A stretch of 64,000 nucleotides of DNA from CAILZL01 sp963791615 (GTDB lineage Bacteria > Pseudomonadota > Gammaproteobacteria > Steroidobacterales > Steroidobacteraceae). The stretch covers positions 186,001-250,000 of the forward strand of contig CAWBTE010000008.1 of assembly GCA_963791615.1 (NCBI GenBank), given 5' to 3'. Shown here in pieces: positions 8,125-17,728 of this stretch (within the stretch, counting starts at the first letter, position 1; every line of letters begins with the position of its first letter). The translations under genes and the position numbers were made by a program. The notes beneath the pieces are model-generated. The model was not told the origin of the DNA. It did no database searches and saw only the letters and a list, made by a program, of their open reading frames with translations.

Positions 8125-9033
8125 TTATTCTTCGCAGGTGAACCTGACCGTCTGCGGCACCGCCTCTTCCGGCGCTTTGCCCAGACCAATCATGCCCTGG
8201 CCCTTGAGCTGCAAACTGTCACGACGCACAAACGACTCTTCACCGTTCTGATTGGTCACAAACGTACCATTGGTACTCTGATCCACCAGCATGAACTTAC
8301 CGCGATCAAATTCGATGCGAGCATGCAGGCGCGAGATCAGATTGCCCTTGATCACGATGTCATTCTCTTCTGCACGGCCAATGCTGATTCCGGCGCCACC
8401 ATTGGTGAGACTGAGTTCCTGTCCCTGACAGTGCAAACGCAGTCGTTGCGGCTTCTGCTTGTCACGCAGCAGCGCACCCAACGCCAGTGCCGGCAACATG
8501 CTGGTGGCATCTTCCTTCTGCCAGAGCACCTCAAACAGCTCGTCTTCATTGCTCTTGCCCTTGAGCATGGCCACATCAATCTGCCGCACCGATGAACGCC
8601 ATTCCGGCGCCAGCTGCTGCGCCATGGTGCCCGTGATCATGATCTGTCCGGCCTTGGCCTGACTGGTCATCCGGTTGGCGGTATGCACGGCCGCGCCAAA
8701 AATATCGCGGTTCTCGGCCACCACCGGTCCGTAGTGGCAACCAATCCGGATGGCAACCGGTTGGCCGCCCACTTTCAGATTGGCATGGGAGCGAATTTCA
8801 TGTTGCATGCGGCTGGCCGCATTCAGGGCATTGTCGGCCGAAGGAAAGGTGGCCATGATCTCGTCACCAATGGTCTTGATGACGGTGCCCTCATGTGCTT
8901 CGGTAGCCGTGCGCATGATATCCACGCAGGTAAGCACCATGTCACGGGCGCGTAAATCACCCATGACTTCATAAATATGCGTGCTGCCGACCACGTCGGC
9001 AAACAATATGGCGAGTTCTATATCCTTACCCAC
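8125..9033 (-). CDS. Class III nucleotide cyclase with C-terminal FHA domain
   Basis: Predicted to make a cyclic nucleotide and, through FHA, to bind phosphothreonine proteins. The 302-residue protein starts directly with the cyclase domain (1-170): ILFADVVGSTHIYEVMGD carries the first metal Asp, KTIGDEIMATFPSA the second, and GCHYGPVVAENRDIFGAAVH follows, with N-R near NRMTSQ as transition-state residues. The FHA domain (about 200-295) shows ISIGRAEENDIVI, the Arg-Ser-Asn-type core LISRLHARIE and STNGTFV. There is no membrane segment, so it is cytoplasmic. ATP versus GTP preference cannot be decided by eye. It ends facing pckG with a shared terminator and is separated from dusA by 65 bp. Confidence 0.9.
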   Translation of the reverse strand: MGKDIELAILFADVVGSTHIYEVMGDLRARDMVLTCVDIMRTATEAHEGTVIKTIGDEIMATFPSADNALNAASRMQHEIRSHANLKVGGQPVAIRIGCHYGPVVAENRDIFGAAVHTANRMTSQAKAGQIMITGTMAQQLAPEWRSSVRQIDVAMLKGKSNEDELFEVLWQKEDATSMLPALALGALLRDKQKPQRLRLHCQGQELSLTNGGAGISIGRAEENDIVIKGNLISRLHARIEFDRGKFMLVDQSTNGTFVTNQNGEESFVRRDSLQLKGQGMIGLGKAPEEAVPQTVRFTCEE

Positions 9034-9098
9034 CCCGCGATTATATACATAATCCCGCGAAGTTTAGACCAGCATCTTGCTCGACCACTGACTCAGGA

Positions 9099-10161
9099 TC
9101 ACTCAGAGCCTGTTCGCAGGGCCGGTTGTCCGGCAACAATGCGTAGCGAATCGCGCAACAGCTGCCTTGCATCACCGCTGCGGACAACACCTTCACTCAA
9201 GTAGCGACGCCACGATCGCGCGCCGGGCAGACCGTGATATAGCCCCAGCACATGGCGCACCAGCAGATTTGACCGCTCGCCGCGCAACACCTGATCCGCT
9301 GCATAGTCACCGTATTGACGCAGAACCTCGCTCCGATCCGGCAGTTCCTCCTCCGGATGCAGGCGCCTGTGCAATTGCGCAAGCAGCCAGGGATTCTGGT
9401 ATGCCTCACGGCCAATCATGACGCCGTCAAAGTCTCGCAGGTGACTGACCACTTCCTCTTCAGTACGTATCCCGCCATTCAGGACAAACATCAGCTGCGG
9501 GAACTCACGCCGCAACTGCACGACCACTTCATACTGCAAGGGAGGAATCTCGCGATTTTCCTTCGGGCTGAGCCCATCCAGCACTGCACGCCGCGCGTGC
9601 ACGACAAATACCTCGCAACCTGCGGCTGGCCACCACCGTGATGAAATGTCGCAGGAATTCAAGATCGCTGCGCCCGGCCATGCCCGGCTCAATACCGATC
9701 CGGCACTTGACCGTAACGGGAATATTCACCGCCGCACGCATCGCAACCACACAGTCACGCACCCGCTCCGGCTCACCCATCAGACAGGCGCCGAAGCGCC
9801 CGCTTTTCACACGATCACTGGGACAGCCACAATTGAGATTGATTTCGCGATAGCCTGCTTGCTCGCCCAGTCGTGCTGCCTGCGCCAGCTCTCCCGGCTC
9901 ACTGCCTCCCAATTGCAATGCCACCGGTTGTTCTGCCACATCGAAAGCCAGCAAGCGCGCCGGATCACCATGCAGCAGCGCCTTGTCAGTCACCATCTCG
10001 GTGTAGAGCAACGCACTGGGTGACAACAGTCGCATGAAGTAGCGGCAATGACGGTCGGTATAGTCCATCATCGGCGCGACGCAGATACGGCGCTCCAGCA
10101 TTACCGCGTCAGCAGTATCAGACAGCAGGTCAGGCAATGCGGACACCGGATGATTCACCAT
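9099..10161 (-). CDS. dusA: tRNA-dihydrouridine synthase DusA (one frameshift)
   Basis: DusA reduces uridines 20/20a in the D-loop of tRNAs using FMN and NADPH. The N-terminal half shows ICVAPMMDYTDRHCRYFMRL, VALQLGGSEP, EINLNCGCPSDRVKSGRFGA and the catalytic Cys in FGACLMG. The C-terminal half continues as CEVFVVHARRAVLDGLSPKE, NREIPPLQYEVV, FVLNGGI and DGVMIGREAYQNPW. This order and wording identify the DusA branch. The halves are in different frames, with a one-base insertion at about 9620-9626 just before GCEVF. The start is uncertain: the frame opens at a TTG (10212), ATG 10161 gives the usual length, and ATG 10101 is also possible. All key residues are intact, so this is probably a sequencing indel. 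Confidence 0.9.
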
Positions 10162-10226
10162 TGATTGCGAAGTCGGCAGTTTGCAGCAACTCACCTGTTG
10201 CGGCAATTGCAACGCTGGATGAATGG

Positions 10227-13200
10227 TCAGGCGCTGTGGCGCAAATCAATCCGGGGTGAGGAACGTGTGATTCTGCTCAGCGCTTCCACCGAGCGGGGCT
10301 CAGCAATGAAGTGTCCTTGCGCATAGTCGATACCGATTTCCGCCAGCGCCTGCATGACGGCCGCTGTCTCAACCCGTTCGGCAATGGTCTTGATGCCCAT
10401 GGCCTTGCCGATCTGGCTGATGGCCAACACCATGGCGCGATCCACTGAATCGGCACATACGTTCTGGATGAACTGGCCGTCGATCTTCAGATAGTCCACC
10501 GGCAGATTCTTGAGATACATGAACGATGACAAGCCGCTGCCAAAATCATCCAGCGAGAACAGGCAACCGCGCGCCTTGAGCTCGGCCATGAAATGCACCA
10601 CCTTGGCCAGATTGGCAATGGCAGCGGTTTCGGTGATTTCAAAACAGACTGCGCCGGGGCTCAAATCGTGGGTCTGTAATTCGGTGATCAGAAAATCCAG
10701 AAAGCTCTCATCACTCAATGAAGTGCCAGACAGGTTGATGGAAATTGAATAGGGGCTGTCCGATCCGGCTGGACCTTCCGTGCGGTAATGCGCCAGCGAA
10801 CCGAGTGCATGCTGTACTACCCAGCGATCAATCAGCGACATCAGGTTGTAACGTTCTGCGGCCGGAATGAATTCCTGTGGATGCACCAGCTCACCGGCTT
10901 CATCGCGCATGCGCAGCAACAACTCATAGTGCTCGCAGGTATCCGGATTGTTGCCAATCGCAACGATGGGCTGATAAAACAGCTCAAGCCGGTTTTCCTC
11001 ACAGGCGCGGGTAATGCGCGATACCCAGTGCATTTCGCGATGCCGCTGCGGCATTTCATCGGGCTGGTAGGCATGGATGCGATTGCGGCCTGAATCCTTG
11101 GCCGCGTAGCAGGCCACGTCGGCCGCGCTCATCACACTGGCAATGCTGTCGCTGCAAGCATTGATTTCCACGTAACCGATGCTGACGCCGACATTCAGGG
11201 TGCCGTCCTGCCAGACAAAGCGAAAGTCACGAATCGCCTGACGCAGGCTGTCTGCAATCGGCATGGCTTCCGCCGAAGTGCAATGTTCGAGCAACACACC
11301 GAATTCATCACCGCCCAGGCGGGCAATGACATCGCTGGTGCGCAGACGCGTCTGCAATACGCCGGTCACCTGCTTCAGCAAACGGTCGCCCGCCTGATGA
11401 CCGCAGGTATCATTGACCACCTTGAACTGATCCAGATCGAGATACATCAATACGTGACAAACCTCGGCATTGGATTGTACGGACAGCAACGCCGCATTCA
11501 GGCGGTTCTCGAACTCGCGACGGTTGATCAGGCCAGTCAGCGAATCATGATTGGCCTGATAGGCCAGTGCGCGACGCAAACGTCGTTCCTTGCTGACATC
11601 ATGAAACACCAGCACTGAACCGATGATCCTGCCACTGCGATCACGAATGGGCGCCGCCGAATTCTCGATGGCCAGTTCCTGATCGAGGCTGTTGATCAGT
11701 ACTGCATGCCCCACGGTCGCAACCACTCGTCCTTCCCGCAAACAGACGGTTGCGGGATTCTCCAGCGGCTTGCGCGAGGTTTCATCGATGATGCGAAACA
11801 CATCCGTCAGTAGCAGGCCTTCAACCTCGTGCGAGACTCGCCCGGTGAGTTCCTGGGCAATGGGATTGAGATATTCAATCCGGCCTTCCGCATCGGTGGT
11901 GATGACCGCATCGCCAATGGATTGCAGCGTGACCTGGGCTTTTTCTTTCTCGGCAAACACGGCCAGCTCGGCGCGCTTGCGGGCGCTGATATCGGAGATG
12001 GTGCCTTCAAAACCAGTCAGCCGCCCTGCTTCATCGTGAACTGCACGCGCGTTCTCGACCACGGTCAAGGTTGAGCCATCCTTGCGTCGCAACTGGAATT
12101 CGGCATCACGGATTTCACCGTCGCGCGCAATCACGGAAATGATCTCGAAGCGCTGCAATGGATCTGCATACAGACGCTCGGCAGGCATGGTCAGCAACTC
12201 TTCAGCTGAATCAACGCCGACCATCTGCTGTAACGCCGGATTCACCGAGATGAAACGCCCCTCAACGGTGGAGCTGTACACGCCTTCCACCACATTGTCG
12301 AACAGACGTCGATAGCGCAGCTCGCTGTCACGCAGCGCGTCCTGACCGCGCCGACGCTCGATGGCAATGCCCGCCAGTTGCGCGATACGCGCCATCAGTT
12401 CGAACTCGCGTCGCACCGGTTGCCGGGAAACCTTGAAGTAAAGTGCAACCGTGCCCAGCTCGGAACCGTCCGATGCCATGATCAGCGTGGACCAGCAGGC
12501 GCGCAATCCGGCAGCGCCGGCAACCAATCGCTTGCTTTCCCACAATGCGTCGCGACTGATATCCGCGACAATCACTTGTCGGCGCAAATAAATCGCCGCA
12601 GCGCAGGAGCCATTGCGCAGCGTGCAGCTGACATTCGCCATGGCATCGGCAAATTCCTTGGGAAGCGATGGCGCCGCAGTCAGGCGCAAACGCTCACCGC
12701 GCTCGTTGAGCAAGGAGATGGCGCAGATCGCATCACGATTGACCTTCTCGACCATTTCGGTGATGGCGCTCAGCGTCGTACCCAGATCAACATTGGCCGC
12801 CAGACGTTCAAAGACGCGCTTCTCACCAGCAGCCAGCAGTTCACCGCGCTTGCGTTCACTGATATCGGTAATACTGCCGCGCACCACCTGTCCGGTAGAG
12901 GATGGCAGACGGATCAGTCGCACTTCGCTGGCGATTTCGTAACCCGCAGCGTCCTGACAAGTCCAGTCGAATACGGATTCCTCGCCCGCCAGCGCCCGTT
13001 TGAGCTCCGTTCGCAGCGCCGCACGTGAGGAGCGTCCATCCGGCTGGCAGGCCGGGCTCAACTCATCAGGACTCATGGCCAACAGGGTCTGGCGATCCTG
13101 CTTGAAAAACTTTGCGGCATTTTCGTTGGCATCGATGACGCGCATCGAGTTCGCGTCCAGCACCACGATGACTTCTGGCGCATGTTCAACCAGCGTGCGA

Positions 13201-13799
13201 TACCGCGCTTCGCTGTCGCGCAACGCCATTTCGGCCTGCTTGCGCTCGGTGGTATCACGCAGACACACCACATAAACACTGCGACGATTGACCCGCGTCT
13301 TACTGACCGCCATCTCGGCGCTGAACACTTCACCGTCGGCGCGCAGTCCTCTGGTTTCGCAATGGGCAAGGTCAATCTGGGTGTCATCTGCGCGTGTGGC
13401 CAGTTGTTCCAGTTGCGCAAGAACAGTACGAGTGTCCGTGCTCGCCATATCGGGCAGCAGAAAATCCAGGGAACGACCGATCACTTCAGCTTCAGCGCGA
13501 CCGAAAACCCGCTGGCCGGTGGCATTGAGCGTAGCAATATGTCCCGCTTCACTCAGCGTAATGATCACGTCCTTGACATGATCGAGCACCGCCTGCAGCT
13601 GACTGGCGGTGCTTTCGCGCATTTCCCGGGTCAGTGTATTCACTTCCTCGGACATCATCTGCATCGAACGGACCACGCCCCGGCGCTCAACATCCTGATG
13701 AGAATAGGTTTGTTCGATAGCAGCTAGCAGGCGCGGCACATCCAGCTGCCCATCTGCAGTAGTCGCCTGGGAAATCTGCTGATCCAGCAGCTTGTTCAT
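10227..13799 (-). CDS. Multi-PAS/GAF diguanylate cyclase-phosphodiesterase (GGDEF-EAL)
   Basis: A 1,190-residue c-di-GMP signalling protein. Approximate order: coiled N terminus (1-60), PAS (65-190), PAS (195-315), GAF (333-475), PAS (485-605), PAS (615-735), GGDEF (750-915) and EAL (940-1180). The GGDEF domain has HDSLTGLINRREF and an intact active-site motif ARLGGDEFGVLL near residue 830, so cyclase activity is possible. The EAL domain has YELLLRM in place of EAL but keeps the Glu, and has SLDDFGSGLSS and VDYLKIDGQFI, so phosphodiesterase activity is also possible. There is no membrane segment, suggesting a cytosolic sensor, perhaps of redox state, oxygen or small ligands through PAS/GAF. 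It starts at ATG 13799 and runs 66 bp upstream of the dusA start. Confidence 0.95.
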   Translation of the reverse strand: MNKLLDQQISQATTADGQLDVPRLLAAIEQTYSHQDVERRGVVRSMQMMSEEVNTLTREMRESTASQLQAVLDHVKDVIITLSEAGHIATLNATGQRVFGRAEAEVIGRSLDFLLPDMASTDTRTVLAQLEQLATRADDTQIDLAHCETRGLRADGEVFSAEMAVSKTRVNRRSVYVVCLRDTTERKQAEMALRDSEARYRTLVEHAPEVIVVLDANSMRVIDANENAAKFFKQDRQTLLAMSPDELSPACQPDGRSSRAALRTELKRALAGEESVFDWTCQDAAGYEIASEVRLIRLPSSTGQVVRGSITDISERKRGELLAAGEKRVFERLAANVDLGTTLSAITEMVEKVNRDAICAISLLNERGERLRLTAAPSLPKEFADAMANVSCTLRNGSCAAAIYLRRQVIVADISRDALWESKRLVAGAAGLRACWSTLIMASDGSELGTVALYFKVSRQPVRREFELMARIAQLAGIAIERRRGQDALRDSELRYRRLFDNVVEGVYSSTVEGRFISVNPALQQMVGVDSAEELLTMPAERLYADPLQRFEIISVIARDGEIRDAEFQLRRKDGSTLTVVENARAVHDEAGRLTGFEGTISDISARKRAELAVFAEKEKAQVTLQSIGDAVITTDAEGRIEYLNPIAQELTGRVSHEVEGLLLTDVFRIIDETSRKPLENPATVCLREGRVVATVGHAVLINSLDQELAIENSAAPIRDRSGRIIGSVLVFHDVSKERRLRRALAYQANHDSLTGLINRREFENRLNAALLSVQSNAEVCHVLMYLDLDQFKVVNDTCGHQAGDRLLKQVTGVLQTRLRTSDVIARLGGDEFGVLLEHCTSAEAMPIADSLRQAIRDFRFVWQDGTLNVGVSIGYVEINACSDSIASVMSAADVACYAAKDSGRNRIHAYQPDEMPQRHREMHWVSRITRACEENRLELFYQPIVAIGNNPDTCEHYELLLRMRDEAGELVHPQEFIPAAERYNLMSLIDRWVVQHALGSLAHYRTEGPAGSDSPYSISINLSGTSLSDESFLDFLITELQTHDLSPGAVCFEITETAAIANLAKVVHFMAELKARGCLFSLDDFGSGLSSFMYLKNLPVDYLKIDGQFIQNVCADSVDRAMVLAISQIGKAMGIKTIAERVETAAVMQALAEIGIDYAQGHFIAEPRSVEALSRITRSSPRIDLRHSA

Positions 13800-13990
13800 C
13801 GGAACCAGATCCTTACGCGGCGCAGGGCGCCAGATTGCTCATGCGAAATCCAGCGAAGCCAGATCTCAGGATTATGGTTCGTAATGCTAGAGAGAGTTGC
13901 GGCAGCCGGTTGTGAGCCGGCTCCCGTTTTGGGCAGGGAAAGCCCGATTTTTCAGCTAATTAGCCATCCTGATTAGCCGTGATGATGCAA

Positions 13991-15820
13991 TCAGTCAGCG
14001 CTTTCTTCCGCACGGCCAGGGCGTTTGCGCTCATGTTCCTTGAGGAAACGCTTACGCAGACGAATTTCTGCCGGCGTTACTTCCACCAGTTCATCATCAT
14101 CAATGAACTCCATGGCCTGTTCCAGGGTGTAGCGAATCGGATTGCTGAGCACCTGATTTTCATCCTTGCCCGAGGCGCGCATGTTGGTGAGCTTTTTGGC
14201 TTTCAGCGGGTTGACCACCAGATCGTTATCACGACTATGGATGCCGACGATCTGGCCTTCATACACCTCGTCACCATGACCGACCATCAGTCGTCCACGT
14301 TCCTGCAGACTGAACAACGCATAGGTCAGCGACTTGCCCTGCCCATTGGAGATCATCACGCCGTTCTGCCGCTGGCCGATCTGTTTGTCCAGCACCGGAC
14401 CAAAGTGGTCAAAAATGTGGTGCAGCAAACCGGTACCCGAGGTCATGGTGCGGAAGTCTGTCTGGAAACCGATCAGGCCACGCGAAGGCACCACATAGTC
14501 AAGACGAACGCGCCCTTTGCCATCCGCCTGCATATTGGTCAGTTGGCCACCGCGTTCACCGATGGCCTGCATCACTGCGCCCTGGTTATTCTCATCCAGA
14601 TCGATAGCCACGGATTCGTAAGGCTCGCACAGCTTGCCATCCACTTCCTTGACCACGGCGCGCGGCCGCGACACAGCCAGTTCGTAGCCTTCACGGCGCA
14701 TGTTCTCGAGCAATACGCCGAGGTGCAGCTCACCACGACCAAAAACCACAAATTTATCGGGATTTTCCGTATCTTCAACACGCAGCGCTACGTTGTGCAT
14801 GGTCTCGCGCTGCAAGCGTTCGCGAATCTGGCGGCTGGTCACGAACTTGCCTTCGCGACCGCAGAAGGGCGAAGTATTCACTTCAAAAGTCATGCTGATG
14901 GTGGGTTCGTCCACCACCAGCGCCGGCAATGCCTCTGGCTTGCCTGGGTCACAAATCGTGTCGGAAATTTTCGGAAACTCGATGCCCGCAAAAGCCACGA
15001 TGTCGCCAGCGCTGGCCTCGTTCACTTCGACGCGATCCAGGCCCATGAATCCCATTACCTGAATGATGCGTTCATTGCGGGTCTTGCCATCGGTTCCCAC
15101 TACCACTACCGCGCTATTGCGCTTCAGTTGTCCGCGTTTGATACGACCAATGCCAATTGCACCTACATAGTTGGAATAGTCCAGCTGGCTGATCTGCAAC
15201 TGCAACGGACCCTCGGCATCCACATCCGGCGGGGGGCAGTGATCAACGATGGCCTTGAACAGCGGCTCCATGTTGTCTTCGATTTTCTTTGGGTCCAGAC
15301 CCGCAAGGCCACGCAGCGCCGAGGCGTAAACCACCGGAAAATCCAGCTGTTCTTCCGTAGCGCCCAGCTGATCGAACAGATCAAACGTCTGACCCAATAC
15401 CCAGTCAGGACGGGCTTCGTCACGGTCAATCTTGTTGATCACCACGATGGGACGCAGTCCGTGCGAAAAAGCTTTTTGCGTGACGAACCGGGTTTGTGGC
15501 ATGGGACCATCCACCGCATCCACCAGCAACAGCACGCAATCCACCATGGATAACACGCGCTCCACTTCGCCACCAAAGTCGGCGTGCCCAGGGGTATCGA
15601 CAATGTTGATACGGTACTCGCCCCAGGTAATGGCGGTGTTCTTGGCCAGGATGGTGATACCACGCTCCTTTTCCAGATCGCCGGAATCCATGACGCGCTC
15701 GGTCGGCGCCTTGCGCGCATCCAGCGTGCCTGATTGCCGCAACAGCTGGTCGACAAGCGTGGTTTTGCCATGATCGACGTGGGCGATAATGGCGATATTG
15801 CGTAACTTGGCAGTGCTCAC
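13991..15820 (-). CDS. typA: Ribosome-associated GTPase TypA/BipA
   Basis: TypA/BipA is a translational GTPase of the EF-G class that aids 50S assembly and stress adaptation. The 609-residue length is typical. It has G1 AHVDHGKTTLVDQLL at about 13-27, switch II VDTPGHADFGGEVERVL, NKID (VVINKIDRDEARPDW), and the C-terminal domain signature VVPSRGLIGFQTDF with GQKQ-like IGQRQNGVMISNGQG. The C terminus is rich in Arg/Lys (LRKRFLKEHERKRPGR), as in the family. A GC hairpin (13904-13922, AGCCGG/CCGGCT) lies beyond the stop but lacks a clear T-run on the minus strand. Confidence 0.97.
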   Translation of the reverse strand: MSTAKLRNIAIIAHVDHGKTTLVDQLLRQSGTLDARKAPTERVMDSGDLEKERGITILAKNTAITWGEYRINIVDTPGHADFGGEVERVLSMVDCVLLLVDAVDGPMPQTRFVTQKAFSHGLRPIVVINKIDRDEARPDWVLGQTFDLFDQLGATEEQLDFPVVYASALRGLAGLDPKKIEDNMEPLFKAIVDHCPPPDVDAEGPLQLQISQLDYSNYVGAIGIGRIKRGQLKRNSAVVVVGTDGKTRNERIIQVMGFMGLDRVEVNEASAGDIVAFAGIEFPKISDTICDPGKPEALPALVVDEPTISMTFEVNTSPFCGREGKFVTSRQIRERLQRETMHNVALRVEDTENPDKFVVFGRGELHLGVLLENMRREGYELAVSRPRAVVKEVDGKLCEPYESVAIDLDENNQGAVMQAIGERGGQLTNMQADGKGRVRLDYVVPSRGLIGFQTDFRTMTSGTGLLHHIFDHFGPVLDKQIGQRQNGVMISNGQGKSLTYALFSLQERGRLMVGHGDEVYEGQIVGIHSRDNDLVVNPLKAKKLTNMRASGKDENQVLSNPIRYTLEQAMEFIDDDELVEVTPAEIRLRKRFLKEHERKRPGRAEESAD

Positions 15821-15928
15821 AGTAATGCTCGAAACTGGAAAAAGGCCGCGGATTATACGGCTCCAGCCCCGTCCTGCCAGACTTATATTCGGGGCGTCGC
15901 GTCCCGCTTTTCGTCGCTCGAATTCCCG

Positions 15929-16504
15929 TCAGGACTTGCTGGACGCTGCCGCGCTGCTGGAACTGCTGGGTTCCGGAACCGTAATGGCCACGGGAATCGA
16001 GTATTTGTAGGCCAGATCACCGGTAGTGGTAGTCGCCTGCAGGGTCACTTCCAGCACGAACAAGCCGTTGCTGCTGCTACGCAATTCCACAACGGGAGAC
16101 CACGACTCCCCCTGTTTGAGCGACTCGTGGCTGGTCTGCGCCCCCGCGACAATTTCCAGCGACTCCACTGAACTGACCTGCAATTGCAACGCACTCGCAT
16201 CGAGCAGGCCTTGAAGATTCAGTTTGAGCTGAAAATTCTTTTTCGCCTGCGGCGCAGAAACCAGCTCGAAACGCAGATCGACGGGCTGTTCGGCCTTGGT
16301 CAGATAAACTGCCCTGGCCATGGTGGGAAAGGGATCTTCTGGGGCAGGTGCTGAGCGGGAGGACTGCTGCGCCGCAGCTGCACTCTCCTGTGGCGCTTCC
16401 GCATTGCGATTGCAGGCGCTCAGCGACACCAGCGCACCCAGTGCAAACATCAGCTTGCGGCCGGCAAGCAGGCCAGGTGGAACATCAAGCAGTCTGGTAG
16501 TCAT
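15929..16504 (-). CDS. Putative lipoprotein of unknown function
   Basis: A 191-residue protein with a probable lipoprotein signal: a hydrophobic stretch FALGALVSLSAC ends in a lipobox Cys at about residue 31, followed by a low-complexity Ala/Ser/Gln linker. The rest (about 60-180) is predicted beta-rich, with phrases such as VSSVESLEIVAGAQTSHESL and GLFVLEVTLQATTTTGDLAY. It ends in an Ala/Ser-rich tail. Met19 is an alternative start and would give a shorter, more usual signal peptide. It lies 108 bp upstream of typA on the same strand. I do not recognise a family. Confidence 0.7.
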   Translation of the reverse strand: MTTRLLDVPPGLLAGRKLMFALGALVSLSACNRNAEAPQESAAAAQQSSRSAPAPEDPFPTMARAVYLTKAEQPVDLRFELVSAPQAKKNFQLKLNLQGLLDASALQLQVSSVESLEIVAGAQTSHESLKQGESWSPVVELRSSSNGLFVLEVTLQATTTTGDLAYKYSIPVAITVPEPSSSSSAAASSKS

Positions 16505-16547
16505 CTAGGATTTACCTTGTCGTTTTTAGATGAGGTTGGCCACTATC

Positions 16548-17537
16548 TTATATCTGCAACGCGGGTTCCTGCACAGCCGCCAGCTGTTCACGCAGGTCCA
16601 GTACATGCTGCTCCCAGAACTTGGGCTCAGCAAACCAGGGAAATGCCCGTGGAAAAGCCGGATCGTGCCAGCGACGCGCCAACCACGCGGCATAGTGCAT
16701 CAGACGCAGGGCGCGCAGGGTTTCTATCAATGCAATCTCGCGATAGTCAAAGTCAGCAAACTGAGTATAGCCAGTGAGTAACTCATGGAGTTGCGTGGCG
16801 CGTTCAGTAGCGCTGCCGGACAACAACATCCACAAATCCTGGATCGCAGGGCCGGTCAGGCAATCATCAAAGTCAACAAAATGTGGGCCGGTCTCTTCCA
16901 GCCAGAGGAAGTTGCCCAGATGGCAATCACCATGCAGGCGCTGGTAACGCAACCCATCGATGTCATCCCATGACTGCTGCATCAGGGTAATCAACTCACG
17001 GCTGACCGAACGATAGGCCGGCAGCAAGTGCTCAGGGATCCAGTCTTCGTCCAGCAGGAAACGGCGCGCCTCACCCGCCCACGCGGCCACCGTGAGTCGT
17101 GGGCGATGCTGAAAGCGCTGTCGTTGGCCAAGCAGGTGAATGCGGCCAAGCAGACGGCCTACCAGTTCACGATCATCCGCCTGATTCAACTCCGGCCAGC
17201 GGCCGCCCTGGCGCGGATACAGGGCGAACAGAAAGTCATCCCGTTCAAACAGGGTCTGCTGCTCAATCATCAGGGGCGCCACAACGGGCAACTCTGCCTC
17301 AGCGAGTTCCAGCACAAACTCGTGTTCTTCCTCAATGGCAGCGCGCGACCAGCGAGCAGGACGGTAGAACTTCGCAATACGGGGCTCGCCCTCCTCCATA
17401 CCCACCTGGTACACCCGGTTTTCGTAGCTATTGAGCGCCATCAGATGTCCGTCACAGCGCAGCCCCAACGATTCCAGCGACTCCAGAATGAAATCCGGCG
17501 AAAGGCGGTCAAAAGGATGGGGATCGCTATGGGGCAT
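16548..17537 (-). CDS. srkA: Stress response kinase A (SrkA/RdoA, YihE)
   Basis: SrkA is an aminoglycoside-phosphotransferase-fold Ser/Thr kinase that protects against MazF-type death under envelope stress. The 329-residue protein matches the family length (about 328). It has LNSYENRVYQVGMEEGEP, typical of the glycine-rich N-lobe, IAKFYRPARWS with the ATP-binding Lys, the Brenner box LHGDCHLGNFLW with the catalytic Asp, and FVDFDDCLTGPAIQDLWML with the metal-binding Asp. In some species it sits upstream of dsbA; here dsbA is not present and the neighbour is a lipoprotein gene. It is divergently oriented to galE. Confidence 0.93.
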   Translation of the reverse strand: MPHSDPHPFDRLSPDFILESLESLGLRCDGHLMALNSYENRVYQVGMEEGEPRIAKFYRPARWSRAAIEEEHEFVLELAEAELPVVAPLMIEQQTLFERDDFLFALYPRQGGRWPELNQADDRELVGRLLGRIHLLGQRQRFQHRPRLTVAAWAGEARRFLLDEDWIPEHLLPAYRSVSRELITLMQQSWDDIDGLRYQRLHGDCHLGNFLWLEETGPHFVDFDDCLTGPAIQDLWMLLSGSATERATQLHELLTGYTQFADFDYREIALIETLRALRLMHYAAWLARRWHDPAFPRAFPWFAEPKFWEQHVLDLREQLAAVQEPALQI

Positions 17538-17728
17538 TCAGGGTCTCAGCGCAAATCCAGGCAAAGCAGTCTTGCCGGAACAGCAATGCAGCAGTTTGGG
17601 AACCAGTTCAATGATAGACGAGAGCCAAGCTTGTCATTATGGTTCAGTAAATCTGATCCAATAAATGTTTGAAGCTATCTGATCTCCGGAGCCGCGTCCG
17701 GATCTTTACAGACCGCAAGGAATATTGA

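Noticed and set aside
13904..13922. GC hairpin as typA terminator
   Set aside because: Stem is only 6 bp and no T-run follows on the minus strand.
13979..15553. 524-codon plus-strand ORF opposite typA
   Set aside because: TypA on the minus strand is complete and highly conserved; the plus-strand ORF reads as its shadow, rich in His and Gln.
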